Positions 50,021 through 62,178 of a stretch of 64,000 bases of DNA are shown here, piece after piece. Source of the DNA: Rhabdophis nuchalis (lineage: Eukaryota; Chordata; Lepidosauria; Squamata; Natricidae); assembly GCA_039707465.1 (NCBI GenBank), contig CM077645.1:66971850-67035849 (forward strand), given 5' to 3'. Position 1 is the stretch's first letter, and each line of letters begins with the position of its first letter. The translations under genes and the position numbers were made by a program. The notes under the pieces were generated by a model, which was not told the origin of the DNA, did not search any database, and saw nothing but the letters and a program-made list of their open reading frames with translations.

Positions 50021-51965
50021 ACCTAGTCCAAAGATACTACTTTCAAAAACATCTGTAATTACATGGCTACAACTTTTGTTTAAATATCAGTAAATATTCT
50101 TCATCATTTCATATTTTTCTGCAAAAAAGTGTCTGCACCATCATTATGCTGCCAGCAAAAACAGGTACATGGAGACACCTTTTATTTGGTGCCCAACTGC
50201 ATAGAGAAATCAAGATTTTGTTCTAGATGGATGAATATCCCTGCTTGACTTTCACCCTTATCTTTCTACATTCATTTTAAATTTGTACAGAACAATTATC
50301 TTTTCACATAAAATTGAAAAGGAAATTAATTTTCCATCTTGATAAAGAAATCTAAGTGAAAAAGGAGGAAAATCATTTACATTAAATAGGATATGACCAT
50401 TAATTACTGCAATTAAATTAATTTTGTAACTTATTCTGAACTACAAGTTATTCACTTTTATTCCTGTCTATTTCTCTTCCTTTCTGTTATCCCCTTTCTT
50501 TCATTTCTTCTGTGTTTTAAGTAGCAAAAAATACTAAATGCACAACAGTCCAAAGTGAAAAGAAAGATTACCTTTCTTTTTATATCAGCTTTCCTTATCA
50601 GCTAAGTTAGTTGAGTTGCTGAATGAAAGTGGATATAAATGTAATAAACACTTCCTATTTATGTATGATTTATGTCCATGGTTATTTCCTTATGTTTTAC
50701 ATGCATTTATATTCCAACCTAAAAGATCTCTGGTGTGATACTATCCAAAGCACAGTACTATTCATAAGGCAAAGCCATGCCAGACTTAATGTAACAGAAA
50801 AACTCCAGTCTGTGATTAAATGTCATGAATAGTAAAACTCCCTGGTGGAGGCTGCTTTGAAGTATAAGGGCAACATTCCTTTCATTTCTGACCAGTTTTT
50901 AGTGTCAAGAGGGCAGGATTAAAAAAACCTCTCCAGACACAAAGCTGCATTGTCTACTATTCAACGCTTCCTGGAATGGTTTTTCCACTTGATTGTTCTG
51001 TTTTCTTTAATACATTGAACAGGGTTCTTAGAGTAGCTTGTATGTGCACTTTTGAAGTTAAGGGTATAAAAACGAGGGAAAAAGTCAGTTCTGGGAATTA
51101 TTCTACGTTGTTTATTCTATGCAAAAACAGGTATTTAAATACTTCTAATAGTGATAATGTGGTGTGTTCATTAGAAAAATAATGTGTTGGAATAAATAAA
51201 TTCATTGTAGGAACACTTGATATAAAAGACCAGAATATTTAAGTGTAAAAGTTAGATGAGCCTATTTCCCAATATTAATATTGTATCTGGTTTATGGCAC
51301 AATATGTTTTTACTCTTTATTGGTTTTATTTTCAATCAATTATATTTTATGTTGGTTTTTATCCTGATTAGAGGTATTTAGTCCTTGAGACTTATCCAAA
51401 ACAGTGAGCATTCACATATATTGATAAAATAAGTAAATAAATAGTTATGAAATGTAGGACTTCTCTACAAGCAAATCTGAGTTTTTGAAAAAGGACTCCC
51501 AATAGAGGATGTGTATGTGTTGGGTGCATGAATCAAACTTTTTCTGGTGGTCTCTTATCCAATCAGATCTCAACCGCTAGGGGTTGTTGTTGGGAGTTTT
51601 TTAGATCAGGGAAGGTCACGCTAGATATTGCCACCTTCTTAGTTCATCCCATCTTTTCTGAACTTGAGAGAAAGGTCAAAATATGAGAACAATTGGAGAA
51701 TTTCCTAAAGAATAAGGGCCGATTAGTAAAGTCACCGAGCTAGCTCTATCAAAATAAGATTAAAAGGTGAAAAGAAAGTATAGAGGACTTGAATGTCATA
51801 CTACCAGTTTGTAACATACATGCAATTTGGTCTTAAATTAAGTCCCTGTATACAAAAATTAAAAAGTTGACACTCTTAACAGTGGTTTTTATAAAGAAAA
51901 TTGGGATCCATAAAATTAGATACATGATTTATCTTAATGTCTATGCAAGATAAATCACTGACCTA

Positions 51966-52030
51966 GTATCTGGGTCCGTTTGGAGAAGAGCGGGGTATAA
52001 ATTTAATAAAATAAAAATAAAAAATAAATA
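51966..52030 (+). mobile_element. L2-like LINE tail fragment
   Basis: Contains gggtccgtttggagaagagc and ggggtataaatttaataaaa. Only the last bases and the A-rich tail remain. Confidence 0.5.
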
Positions 52031-54614
52031 TCAGGCTGGAAAATGCTGATGTAGAAGGATAATTTTAGTTAATAATGACATCACGTGGAGTGCAAAGAAA
52101 GCTGGATGGATAAAGTTACATGCGATAAAATATGACTAAAATAAAGCAAATACAAATTTTGAGCATCACGTAGAAGGTTAGCATTTGAAATGGCATTGGC
52201 ATACGGACAAGAGATTAATATTATTCAAGAAAATTCATTTTAGCTCTGGAATTCATTTTATAGGAATTACAAACTATGTGAAAATTGGATATTACATAAA
52301 TCCAAACCTATAAATCCAAATCCAAATCCAATCAAGATCCCAATAATTGCATGTAAATTGCAATGATAGCAGATCATCATAGCTTTGTCCAATACACCAG
52401 TTTGCATTGCCTTATCAGTATGGCAACATCATGTAAGGCTAAGCATAATGTAAGCCAATTAACCTCAATGGAAGATACTGCCAAGTAGGGGATTGCAGCC
52501 AAAGATTGCCATCTGAGCAGCGTGTAAAAGTGAGCTCCTTACATGAAAAGTGTACAGCAGCTCAGCTGGCAAGAGCAGTTGTAATTAAAGTCAAGCAATA
52601 AAAATAAATCCATATCCAGAGAACATGTTGGTTGTCCTTCATCAAAAGCCATACTTTATTGGTGTTTACTTTGGAAGAAATCTTTCATTTGCTGGTACTG
52701 GTTTTTCCTTTTTAGAGGTAAGGATCTGTCTGACATTACGAATCTTGAAGCAAGATATTAACATTCTATTCATTGTAATTTTGAAATCACTTCTATAGTA
52801 GGATGACTTAATGAATGATGCTGGGCATGCATGCTGAGGAAAACATGTTTCTGCCCCCTCAATTTTTGGATTCTCGCTTGCATTTTTGCTCTTTTTTTGA
52901 GATAAATATTCAATGGGTAGTTTTGTAAATGTAATTAACATGCTAAAAAACATTGGTAGATATAATTCCCCTTCTGCAGAATATGGGTATATCTTTTGGG
53001 GCACCTGTGTTTAGATGCTTGGATGACAATAACAGAACCCCTCACATTCAGACAAAACATTTAATATATTATGAATGTGCATCCTTTTACTATGACTATA
53101 ATGAAGCAATTTTAGATATTGTAGCAGACAGATTCATAAGCTCAGTGTTTTCTTTCTTTTTTAAATGTAAAACACCAATGATTAAATCATTGAATTTTGC
53201 AATAATTTCCCATCAAAGTAAAGTAGGCTTAATAGCAATAGCTCAAATAATTGTCTACTGGAATAATTAGATTGTGAATATGCTTTTGTCTTTGTTCTGA
53301 AGAGACACTTTATGAGATCACATGACTACTACAATAATTGCTAGGAGGAAATGACAATTCATCTACTGAATACATCAACATTGACAGCCAGTAATAATGC
53401 TGTAAATTATTTCCACTTTGATTCTTTACCATTGGTGCCTTATCAATTGGAAGTATAATAAGAATGTAATTGTTTAACTGAAGGATGGGCAGTGTGGTCT
53501 AGTAATTTAAATTTAAATTAATCAATTTGGTATTCTGGTAGGGAAGTCATATTCAAATGTAATCACCATTTCCACTCAATAATCCTATTTAGTATCTTAG
53601 AATTTAGAATGCTCAGATTTATTTTAAGGGATGGTATCATAAAATTGTAGTTACTGTTATAAAATTGTAGTAAACATGTTTATAATTTTCGAGATGGACC
53701 AGGCTGTCCAGTTTCTACAAGATGTAAATTATTTTAACCTAGTAGCTACCTTGGAAGGTTAAAAAAAGAAACTACAAACACCATCATTTTTATGCATGTG
53801 ATATCACAACATACGTATAAAAGGAGAAGGCTTTGCATTGTACTGCTACAACACAGCTTTCACCATCTTGCAAGACAGTATCAGATAAATCTCAGTCACT
53901 CTATGAACTCTTATCACTGCATTATCAGCCAAAATCTGTTGACAGAGTATAAGAACTTAAGAAAGGAACAAGCAATCATTTTCAACTAATAGACACACAT
54001 TCTGTAGTATTGTCTTTCATCCTATTAAGCCCTAAGTTCTTAATAGGCCTGTCCTGCCTCATATAACAAATCTTACAGTTTGAAGTTCAGATAAGGGCAA
54101 ATACATGCAGCTTCTTTCTTGTTTCCATGTTTCCTATTTGGTCTTCAAAGTTAAAAAATTCGATTTGCTCTCAATACTGATTTTCACTATATGGTGATTT
54201 TTTGATTAGCATTCTGTTGACTTGCACAATTCTAAAATATTTTTCTGATCTACAATTGTAATAAAAGACATTGTACGATAAAATATAATTACCTGTGTTC
54301 TATTTTTAAAGTAAATATATTCAAAATAAAATCCACAATTGCTTTTAGAAAAACAAAAAAAATAATTCACTTCTTGTTCTTATTTTTTGTTTATCTCTTG
54401 TGTTTCCTGATTTAAATGCTTATCTTGAAAAAGATTGGGGGGGGGGAGAGAAGAGGAGGGTAATAAAAAGAAATAGTTAGGGTTAAAGTAACTGATCACT
54501 TGGAAAGAAAAGTGTCCTGAATTATAGGATGCTTATAGCCTGCTTTCTTTTCTCTAGTTATTTCAGTTTCAACATTCCTAAATGCTGATAACTCTTTGCC
54601 TTTGCTGTTTATAG

Positions 54615-55932
54615 GTTTTTCTTATGAAACAGTAACAGTAGCTGATGTCCCTCATTGTGAACCAGATGAAGAAACTCCACTGCCCACTCCATCCCATTCA
54701 TTTTCTACAGTTTTTGATGAAGACAAGCCAATTGCTAGCAGTGGGACTTACAACCTAGACTTCGATAGCATTGAAGTTGTAGATTCCTCACAAGGTGTGG
54801 ATCCAAGTTCCCTGGACACAAAAAATTGGGATTCCAAGTCCCATGTTAGAAGAAAATCCACAGATTCTGTTCCAGTTTCTAGATCTACATTATCTCGTTC
54901 CCTTAGTTTGCAAGCTGGAGAATTTGATGGAGCCTCTTTTCCTGGGACTAACGAGACAGCAGGTTCTGCAACAGATACTTTTAGTGCCGGTTCAAGCAGT
55001 GCTTCTAGTACTCTTAAGCGCACAAAAAAACCTAGGCCAGCTTCCTTAAAGAAAAAACAATTAGCAAAAAAATCCTTGGATGTTTCTCCAGTAGAAGAAC
55101 CAGGAATATCAGACCTCAAGCAAGATTCTGCTGCCTCAAGTGACGAAAAAGTTTCTGAAGAAACTTTGGAGCCCACTGAACCTGAGTGTACCAACGAACA
55201 GCACCAAAGCACTGTCAATAAAGACGAGGGCACTCCTGTACTAGAGACATTGAGTCCATTTGACCCAAACAACTCAGAAGAAATCCCCATATCAGGAGAT
55301 AGCCAAGGACATAACTCTCCACTTGCCAACAAGAAAACTGTATCTCTTACCACAACACCAGAAGCTGTGGAGGTGACACCATCAGACACCGGGGGACAAG
55401 AAGATCCTCCAGTGAAAGGTTTAGCAGTCAGATTGGAATTTGATTACTCTGAAGAAAAAGGCAGTGCTGAGGAACAGACAGAGAGTCCTCTTCTGCCCAA
55501 AAAACTGGGCAAAAAGCCTGGGGCCAAAATGCCCCTCAGAAGGCCAAAGACTAAAAAGACCGGAGAGAAACTTGACAATACTCCCACAAGCCCAACCAAG
55601 ACTCCTTCTGAACCCAGTGAGATTCCTGCCTCCAAGGGCTCATATACTTTTGATATTGACAAATGGGATGACCCCAACTTCAATCCTTTCTCTTCCACTT
55701 GTAAAATGCAAGACTCTCCAAAGCTTCCTCAGCAAACCACCACAACGTACAGTTTTGATCCAGAAATCTCCGGAGACTCTCTAGACCCATTCAAGTCATC
55801 CCCAAAAGTTTCCAGTTCTCCCACACAACCTCCAGCATCCTTTGAGATTTCAGCCAATGTCAATGAAATTAATGGATCAGAAGGAGATGGCCTAAATAAA
55901 CCTGCAAAAAAGAAGAAGACGCCACTCAAGAC
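54615..55932 (+). CDS. TACC2: TACC2 large SDP/SPAZ exon
   Basis: A 1,318-nt exon (about 439 codons), acceptor tttatag, donor AAGAC|gtaagt, entered in phase 1 and left in phase 2. In order: a divergent acidic lead (SFSYETVTVADVPHCEPDEE); PSHSFSTVFDEDKPIASSGT then YNLDFDSIE (about 54688-54775); RRKSTDSVPVS and TLSRSLSLQ (54847-54915), with an RRKS kinase-type site; a basic run with LKRTKKPRPASLKKKQ (about 55010-55065), possibly a nuclear signal; an acidic linker; PSDTGGQEDPPVKGLAVRLE then FDYSEEKG (55381-55463); the SPAZ region with KMPLRRPKTKKTGEKLDNTP, YTFDIDKWDDPNFNPFSS and YSFDPEISGDSLDPFKSS (about 55525-55805); and KPAKKKKTPLKT at the end. Blocks and order match TACC2 rather than TACC1 or TACC3. 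The TACC coiled coil that binds ch-TOG and targets centrosomes is encoded downstream, outside the window. No frame breaks are seen. Confidence 0.97.
55529..55531 (+). other. TACC2: In-frame ATG matching the AZU-1 start of TACC2
   Basis: This Met begins MPLRRPKTKKTGEKLDNTP within the large exon. As I recall, the human AZU-1 form of TACC2 starts at the equivalent Met (MPLRRPKMKKTPEKLDNTP). The context is good (A at -3, G... no; +4 is C), so only the -3 base fits. Keeping this Met shows that the short product is possible here, not that it is made. Confidence 0.35.
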
Positions 55933-57092
55933 GTAAGTCAACATGTAGACAAATCTGTGTGCAGTACTCTAAACAAGTTTGTTGACAAATCTATGCAAGC
56001 TCCTTTACATTTCTGTGTTGATGCTATGTTTGTTGTATACGTTTGCTGTAGTGCATCCTGCCTAACTGAATTGTAATGCCAGAATAATCATATTACTGCA
56101 CTGGAATTAAATTATTTTCGTTTTGACTCTGAGGTGTACTAGGACTTCAAACCTATTTTTAATCCTCAACATTTAGAAAGTAAGCTTTAACTTGGCTGAA
56201 TGTATGATTCAGCAAAAACCATTCATTTTTGCTTCAGACTTTAAGAATCTGGCTGATCACTAGGATGTGAGATTTAAAACATTTGGCAAACGTTTTTTCT
56301 GTTTCAAAGATTGAGAAGCAATCTGACCCGCATGTTAAAACGAATGTATTTTGGAAACATGTAGGAGTTCTTTAATGGCATTCCATCATGACATGGAAAA
56401 GTCTTCAAGGTTGTTTTTTAACATAAAATGTAAATATACTTTATAATACAAGTGATCATTTTAATTCAATCAAATAATAACAAACATCTTGTTGGGATTA
56501 AGGGACTACTCTCCAGAGTGTTTATCATGAGGTTATAGTTTATACAGAGTTCAAAATGACAGAAGCTATTCAGATGCTTAAAATATAGACTTTAGTGTAT
56601 TTTAGTCCATTATACTGACTAGTTTGCGAACAAGCAACAAATGCTACTGAAGTGAGTTTAGTTTGTTTGTGTGAGGGAGAGAATTGGGCAAATAAATAAA
56701 TTTGTTAAAAAATATATATAAAATAATATTTTTACTAGATGCTGGATACAGGAAAGGACTTGGAAGATAGCTGTCAATAGTTTCCCTTCAACTGTTCCCT
56801 TCAACTACAATGTTGATTTATTAAAACTCATGTTCTGTCTTCTTATGATTAAAATTGGTTGTGAGAATGGGGAATTAGATAGTATATGCTTTACAAACTG
56901 TATTGCTTGCTATGAATTTCAACCATAATTCAATTTCAATCTGCTTTTCTTGTATGCGGTAATTCACCCATAAGCAAATTCTTCCAGTAGATAAAACTAA
57001 TAATTTCCAATTGCTGTGTGTTCTTGAAAAACATATTGCTTAATTTTTCCGTAAAAGATACCTTTTTCTTTTTCTTTTAAGGCCAATCTACA

Positions 57093-57409
57093 CAGGTAGT
57101 CCTTGACTTGTGACCACAATTGAGCCCAAAATGTATGTTGTTAAATGAGATGTTAAGTGAGTTTTGCCACCGTTGTTGAGCGAATCTAGATCCCCATTGA
57201 GTTTGCTTGTCAGAATGTCACAAAAGGTGATCACATGATTATGGGACACCGCAGTTATCATAAATATGAATAAGTTACAAAGTTTCTCAATTTTGATCAT
57301 GTTACCATGGGGATGCTGTAATGGTTGCAAAGGTGAAAAATAGTAATGTCACTTTTTTTCAGTGCCACTGTAACTTCAAATAGTCACTAAGTAAGTTGAG
57401 AACTACCTG
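57093..57409 (+). mobile_element. Mariner-like MITE
   Basis: Ends caggtagtccttgacttgtg and agttgagaactacctg (then TA). Interior shorter than in the other copies. Confidence 0.8.
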
Positions 57410-57494
57410 TATTGAACTTGTTATTTATGCCCATAGATTGGGGGTAAGATGGGGTGGTACTTTGTTGTTGTTGTTGACTAATTTGGTATAAGTA

Positions 57495-58015
57495 ACCTCT
57501 GACAGAGAGCCAGTTTGATGTAGCGTTTAAAGAACCAAGCTAGAAACCAGTGGTGGGATTCAATTTTTTTACTACTGGTTCTGTGGGGTGGGTTTAGTGA
57601 TCATGGGGTGACTTTGGGGGTGTAGCTTTGTGGACATGGCAGGGGAAGAATACTGCAAAATCCCCATTCCTTCCCCACCCCACTAACCTCCTTTCCAGCT
57701 GGCTTTCTGTTCAGGGCAACAAAAGAAGATCAGCTGGGAAGCAGCAGGGGCGGGGCCAGCCTATTTGCCGGTTCTCCAAACTACTCAAAATTTCTACTAA
57801 CCTGTCAGAACTGGCTGAATGCCATCTCTGCTAGAAATCAGAAAACCATGAATTCTAGTCCTGTTTTAGGGTCAAAGCCAGCTAGGTGACCCTGGGCCAG
57901 TTATTGTCAGGCCTAGGAAGCTGACAATAACAAAATGTTTATGAAATCTTGTCAAAAAAATTGAAGGACTTGCCCAGGCAGTTGAGTCAACACTGATTTG
58001 AAGGTGTGAATGTAC
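57495..58015 (+). mobile_element. tRNA-derived SINE split by a hAT MITE
   Basis: The head gccagtttgatgtagcgttt (57497-57547) and the body from 57831 (gaattctagtcctgttttag, ggtgaccctgggccagttat) continue each other as in the reversed copy at 320-545. The 3' part tgcccaggcagttgagtcaa cactgatttgaagg ends it. Confidence 0.75.
57548..57830. mobile_element. hAT-type MITE inside a SINE
   Basis: Ends cagtggtgggattcaa and ttctgac...tgaatgccatctctg. Flanks ctagaaac (57540-57547) and ctagaaat (57831-57838) match at 7 of 8. Related to the element at 861. Confidence 0.8.
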
Positions 58016-58141
58016 ACACTTCTAATTATATCCTGTGATATTTTTAAAATGACATTCTGATTTCCTTAAGAATCACTTTTCAAAACACTAATTCATATAG
58101 TTTTTAACTTGAAAATATTGTTACAGTTTTTCGGTGTAGAG

Positions 58142-58336
58142 CAGTGGTTCTCAACCTTCCCAATGCCACGACCCTTTAATGCAGTTCCTCATGTTGTGAT
58201 GATCCCCAACCATAAAATTGGTGTCTCGGTTCCTAAGACCATCGAAAATATGTGCTTTCAGATGGTCTTAGGCAACCCCTGTGAAAGGGTGGTTCAACCC
58301 CCAAAGGGGTCGTGACCCACAGGTTGAGAACCACTG
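58142..58336. mobile_element. SPIN-like hAT MITE
   Basis: A 195-bp element with ends cagtggttctcaacctt and aggttgagaaccactg, and inner blocks tgccacgaccctttaatgca, gatggtcttaggcaacccct and ccccaaaggggtcgtgaccc. These match what I recall of SPIN-type non-autonomous elements. Flanks gtgtagag and gtgtaaag match at 7 of 8. Confidence 0.75.
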
Positions 58337-58536
58337 GTGTAAAGCTTTAGATTTTTTTCTAAAAATTATTCAATATAAATCTTCACTTGGATAGATTTGG
58401 ATTAATGTAAAGTAACATTATTAGATACTAACCATCAGTAGTCGGTTGGTTGTAACTTAGCACACATTCAGAGCTGAAACATAAGCTCTGAAGTAAATGA
58501 TATAAACATACCCTTGTACACCCATGTCACTTAGGT

Positions 58537-58755
58537 TCACAATGGTTAGAATGCAATACTGCAGGTTAATTTACTGTTCACTCCAGGAGTTGGATTCTGA
58601 ACGGTTCAAAGTTGACTCAGCCTTCCATCCTTCCGAGGTCAGTAAAATGAGGACACAGATTGTTGGGGGCAATATGCTGACTCTGTAAACCGCTTAGAGG
58701 CAGTTGTAAAGCACTGTGAAGCTGTATATAAGTTTAAGTGCTGTTACTATTGCTA
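58537..58755 (+). mobile_element. Snake-type tRNA-derived SINE, nearly full
   Basis: In order: caatggttagaatgcaatac, gttggattctgaacggttca, gactcagccttccatccttc, cagattgttgggggcaatat, ctgtaaaccgcttagaggca and gtatataagtttaagtgctg, ending in a short ttactattgct tail. Confidence 0.8.
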
Positions 58756-59071
58756 CATTTCATAAAATATTAGTTCTACTTCCAGTTCAAAACAAAAAAG
58801 AATTTAAAACAAATTACCAGATAAATTAGATATCTGGAAATAAGTATAAACCCAACTTTCAAATTATAGGTTAACAGTGGAACAATAAAACAGGATTATC
58901 AAATTGGGCATAACTAGTGTTATTTTTATTTCCTTATTAATTTCCACTTATAGTAGTATTGTGGAATGATTCTGCAATGCTATGTTTACAGTTAGCTGCA
59001 GATGAATGTACTTAAATTCATGCAACAAATTAGCCATGGAATAATAAGCAATTAATTTTTATACTCTAGGT

Positions 59072-59202
59072 CAGTGGTTCCCAAACTTGGCAACTTTAAG
59101 ACTTGTGGACTTCAACTCCCAGAATTCTCCAGCCAGCATAGCTGAAGAATTCTGGGAGTTGAAGTCCACAAGTCTTAAAGTTGCCAAGTTTGGAAACCCC
59201 TG
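59072..59202. mobile_element. Foldback hAT MITE, copy 6
   Basis: Ends cagtggttcccaaacttggc and ccaagtttggaaacccctg, with perfect 8-bp duplications ctctaggt (59064-59071 and 59203-59210). Confidence 0.85.
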
Positions 59203-59849
59203 CTCTAGGTCATAACTGAAAGAATGAAATGTGATTATAAATCCCCGAATAACATCAGTGAGGCATCAAATGAAATTCAGCACTGAAGAATTTAGAAACA
59301 CATTTATGTTCATAAAAAGTGAAAATATAAAATCAGAACAATACTCTTTTATTTAGAGAGACTCATAAACAGGAAGCCAAACTGCTCACACCTATTCTTT
59401 TTGAATGTCCAGTTGAATCTTCCTTTGGGTGGAAACATGGTGGAATTTGATCACTAGATTATGCAAGAAAAACTTGAAAGTATGCAGTCTTAAATATTTA
59501 ACATTTATTCATTTATAAATATGAAATAACATTTAAATAATTTAAATCCCACATAGAATTAACTGAGAATTTAATTGAGCAGTAGAAGTTCAGTTGTCAG
59601 TATTTAGGACTCCATTTGTTTTGGGTGGTATGTTGATTGATTTTGTTGAAATGGAGAATAAAAATTTACTGTAAGTTTTAAAAATATCAGGCATGCTTCT
59701 TAAAGCAAGGGAAGGTTCTCCTTCTCTTTTTTATATATTTCATTAATATATATTTCACCATTTTCCATTATCACTCCAAGACAATATAGATAGATTCCTG
59801 TTAATCTACATCAAGGATGCAACCTCATGGATACTTTAGATCAGTATTT

Positions 59850-59908
59850 TCAAACTTAGCAACTTTAAGATGCATAGACTTTGACTCCTGGAATTCCCCA
59901 AGCAGCAT
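59850..59908. mobile_element. Half of a foldback hAT MITE
   Basis: Contains cagtattttcaaacttagca, actttaagatgcatagactt and cctggaattccccaagcag. Only the left arm remains. Confidence 0.45.
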
Positions 59909-60194
59909 GAGCTGTCCGGAAGGAAAAAAATGGGGTTGGAGCATCCAGCTTGGCTTCCTTGGCCTGCCAACAGCTTTTCAGTTCCATTGATTGTGGTATT
60001 ATTTTGGACCAGTTTAGGGATTAGGGAAGAGGGATATGATGTTACAATGGCTCTATTTTCTCCAGTTCCAGTCAGTGTTGACAGGAAGGGGGGAGACATG
60101 GCCCGATATCCCTTCCATAAGGATTGTCTCAGTCCTCTCCCCTACTCCTGCTTAACTTCTACATCAAACCTTGAGGTAAAGTTATACATTAGAC

Positions 60195-60316
60195 CAGGGG
60201 TCTGCAAAGTCGGCTCTTTTAAGACTGGTGGACTTCAACTCCCAGAGCTTCAACTCTGGGGAACTCTGGGAGTTGAAGTCCACCAGTCTTAAAAAAGCCG
60301 ACTTTGCAGACCCCTG
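60195..60316. mobile_element. Foldback hAT MITE, copy 7
   Basis: Ends caggggtctgcaaagtcggc and gccgactttgcagacccctg, with perfect 8-bp duplications cattagac (60187-60194 and 60317-60324). Confidence 0.85.
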
Positions 60317-60790
60317 CATTAGACTATAGGGAAAGAACAGGCTTCAACTCAATCTTAGCAAAGCTGAGTGGTTTTAGGTTGAAGACTCCCTGGATCTGTA
60401 GCAACTTCTGGACTCATGACTTTTCTTCAAACAGTAGATGGTAGCTGCGGCTAGGAGAGCCTATGCACCATTTCACCATATGTCCCAATTCTACCCAAAT
60501 TCAACCCTGGATTGAAGCTTTGCTCACTGTCATTCATGTTGAGGCCATTTCCTAAATAGATTACACCAATGTGTTTTACATGTGCCCACCCATCAATAAC
60601 ACCCAGAAGCTGTAACTGATCCAAAATATGGTAGCATTGGCAGTTATGTACCTTGGTTAATACAAATACCTTGATATACCCATGCTATACCAAAACTGCA
60701 CTGGTTCCCATAGCTTCTAGATGAAATTCAACATGTTGGTTACTACCTATAAAATCCTTCATGGCATGGGACAAGGTTATTTTGCAGGAA

Positions 60791-60818
60791 CTACCACCAC
60801 CACCACCACCACCACCAT
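60791..60818. repeat. (CCA)n microsatellite
   Basis: About nine units. Confidence 0.9.
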
Positions 60819-61121
60819 CTATCCATCCCTGTAGATCCATTAGGATGTGCAGGCTTTGGCTCCTATCTGATAAAAAGTGCCAGCTGACAGGACCCAGGAA
60901 GTGTCTCTGTGATAGAATGGAGTGCAGAGCTGCAGAAGGGAGGGGCTCTTTCCCAGAGAACAAAGAGAGTGCAGAGCTTGGAGTCTTTGATATGCAAGAA
61001 AAAAGAGAAGAAGGGAGATCAGTCTACGCAGCAATTCATAGAGTGTAACTGGTAGTTAATTCTGGTAGTTGCTTTAGCCTGTCAAGATTTTTGCCTATAG
61101 GCAAATACAATAAGGAAACTA

Positions 61122-61509
61122 CAAGTAGTCCTTGACCACAATAGAGTCCCAAATTTTTGTTGGTAGCGAAACATTTCTAAAGTGAATTTTGCTCCATTTT
61201 ACAACCTTTCCTACCAGCGTTGTTGAGTGATTCAGTATTGTAATTAAATTAGTGACACAGTTGTTAAGTTAAGTGAATCTGGCTTCTCCATTGACTTTGC
61301 TTGTCAGGAGGTCACAAAAGGTGATCACATGACTCTGGGACACTGCAGCTGTCATAAATATGACTCAGATGTTAAGAGTCTGAATTTTGATCACATGACC
61401 ATGGGAACGCTGCAACGGTCATATATGTGGAAAAACAGTCATAACTCACTTATTTCAGTGCCATTGTAACTTTGATCACTAAAAATTGTTGTAAATTGAA
61501 GACTACCTG
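61122..61509 (+). mobile_element. Mariner-like MITE
   Basis: Ends caagtagtccttgaccac and attgaagactacctg, flanked by TA on both sides. Confidence 0.8.
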
Positions 61510-61962
61510 TACTCAACAGTAACTCCACATGGTGTTCTTGACTCGTGAACACAGTCCTTCCTTAGATTTATTTTGCGTAGTGCCTTCTCCAGCGTTGTTC
61601 ATCCTTGAAGCATGGGACTGAGAGGTTCAGTGTCATATCAATGTGATTATGTGTTTTATGTGGTCTGAGTTAGATTGTTCTTGGCACCCATGTGTTATTA
61701 TTTTTAAGCAACTTCTATTTTTGTGTGTGGGCTTTTTAATCCTATTTTTTTCCCCACTCACAATTGTGAGATGGGTAGCTACATAAACCATTATGGTAAA
61801 GCAGTTTAAAAAAATTGTGTCCAATATTTAGAGGCATATTTTTAAAAACAACGGAAACATGGGATGTGATTCCCCTCCCCGGCAACATAATAAATGGAAT
61901 TTCTCCTTTGTGTCAGTGAGTTCCTTCTGTCTTGTCTCTCTCTTTTGTCTTACTTGTCTTAG

Positions 61963-61998
61963 GATGGTTGAAGATGTGATGTCTGTATGTTCTCTGTT
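61963..61998 (+). CDS. TACC2: TACC2 36-nt microexon encoding MVEDVMSVCSLF
   Basis: A long pyrimidine tract (cttgtctctctcttttgtcttacttgtcttag) precedes a 36-nt exon with donor CTGTT|gtaagt. Its first base completes Thr (AC+G) from the large exon. It then reads MVEDVMSVCSL and leaves TT, which with T or C next gives Phe. In mammalian TACC2 the segment MVEDVMSVCSLF lies between TPLKT and DTFRVKKSP and is absent from some isoforms. The exon is a multiple of three and enters and leaves in phase 2, so inclusion or skipping keeps the frame. The following exon (DTFRVKK...) is not in the window. Confidence 0.93.
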
Positions 61999-62178
61999 GT
62001 AAGTAACTTTTAATCCTAAACATACCTGTTATCAGCAGAAATGCTTCATGGTTTGTTTGCTTTTCTGTCTACGTGTTTATGTATTGTTTTGTCTTGTTTC
62101 CGTCTTGTTTAGTTGTTTATTTTTACAAGTTTGCTTGCAGTAATATCCAATATAATGTAGGTCATGATGCCTATATGC

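Larger units (their letters stand above)
48975..54614 (+). other. TACC2: TACC2 intron, mostly unrecognised
   Basis: This contains a mariner-like MITE (49429), a partly deleted foldback MITE (49928) and a short L2 tail (51966). The rest is AT-rich sequence without clear ORFs or repeats I know. A run of about 10 G lies near 54438. Confidence 0.6.
55933..61962 (+). other. TACC2: TACC2 intron before the microexon
   Basis: The first 1.1 kb (55939-57090) shows nothing recognisable. Then come mariner-like MITEs (57093, 61122), a SINE split by a MITE (57495), a SPIN-like element (58142), a snake-type SINE (58537), two foldback MITEs (59072, 60195) and half of another (59850). 58760-59060, 59220-59840 and 60330-61110 are otherwise unrecognised, except a CCA repeat at 60791. 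Confidence 0.65.

Noticed and set aside
52666..53270. Two ORFs of about 105-112 codons on opposite strands
   Set aside because: Low-complexity intron composition, no recognisable motif or splice context.
54748..55389. A 213-codon minus-strand frame
   Set aside because: It is the shadow of the TACC2 large exon; the plus frame has clear family similarity.
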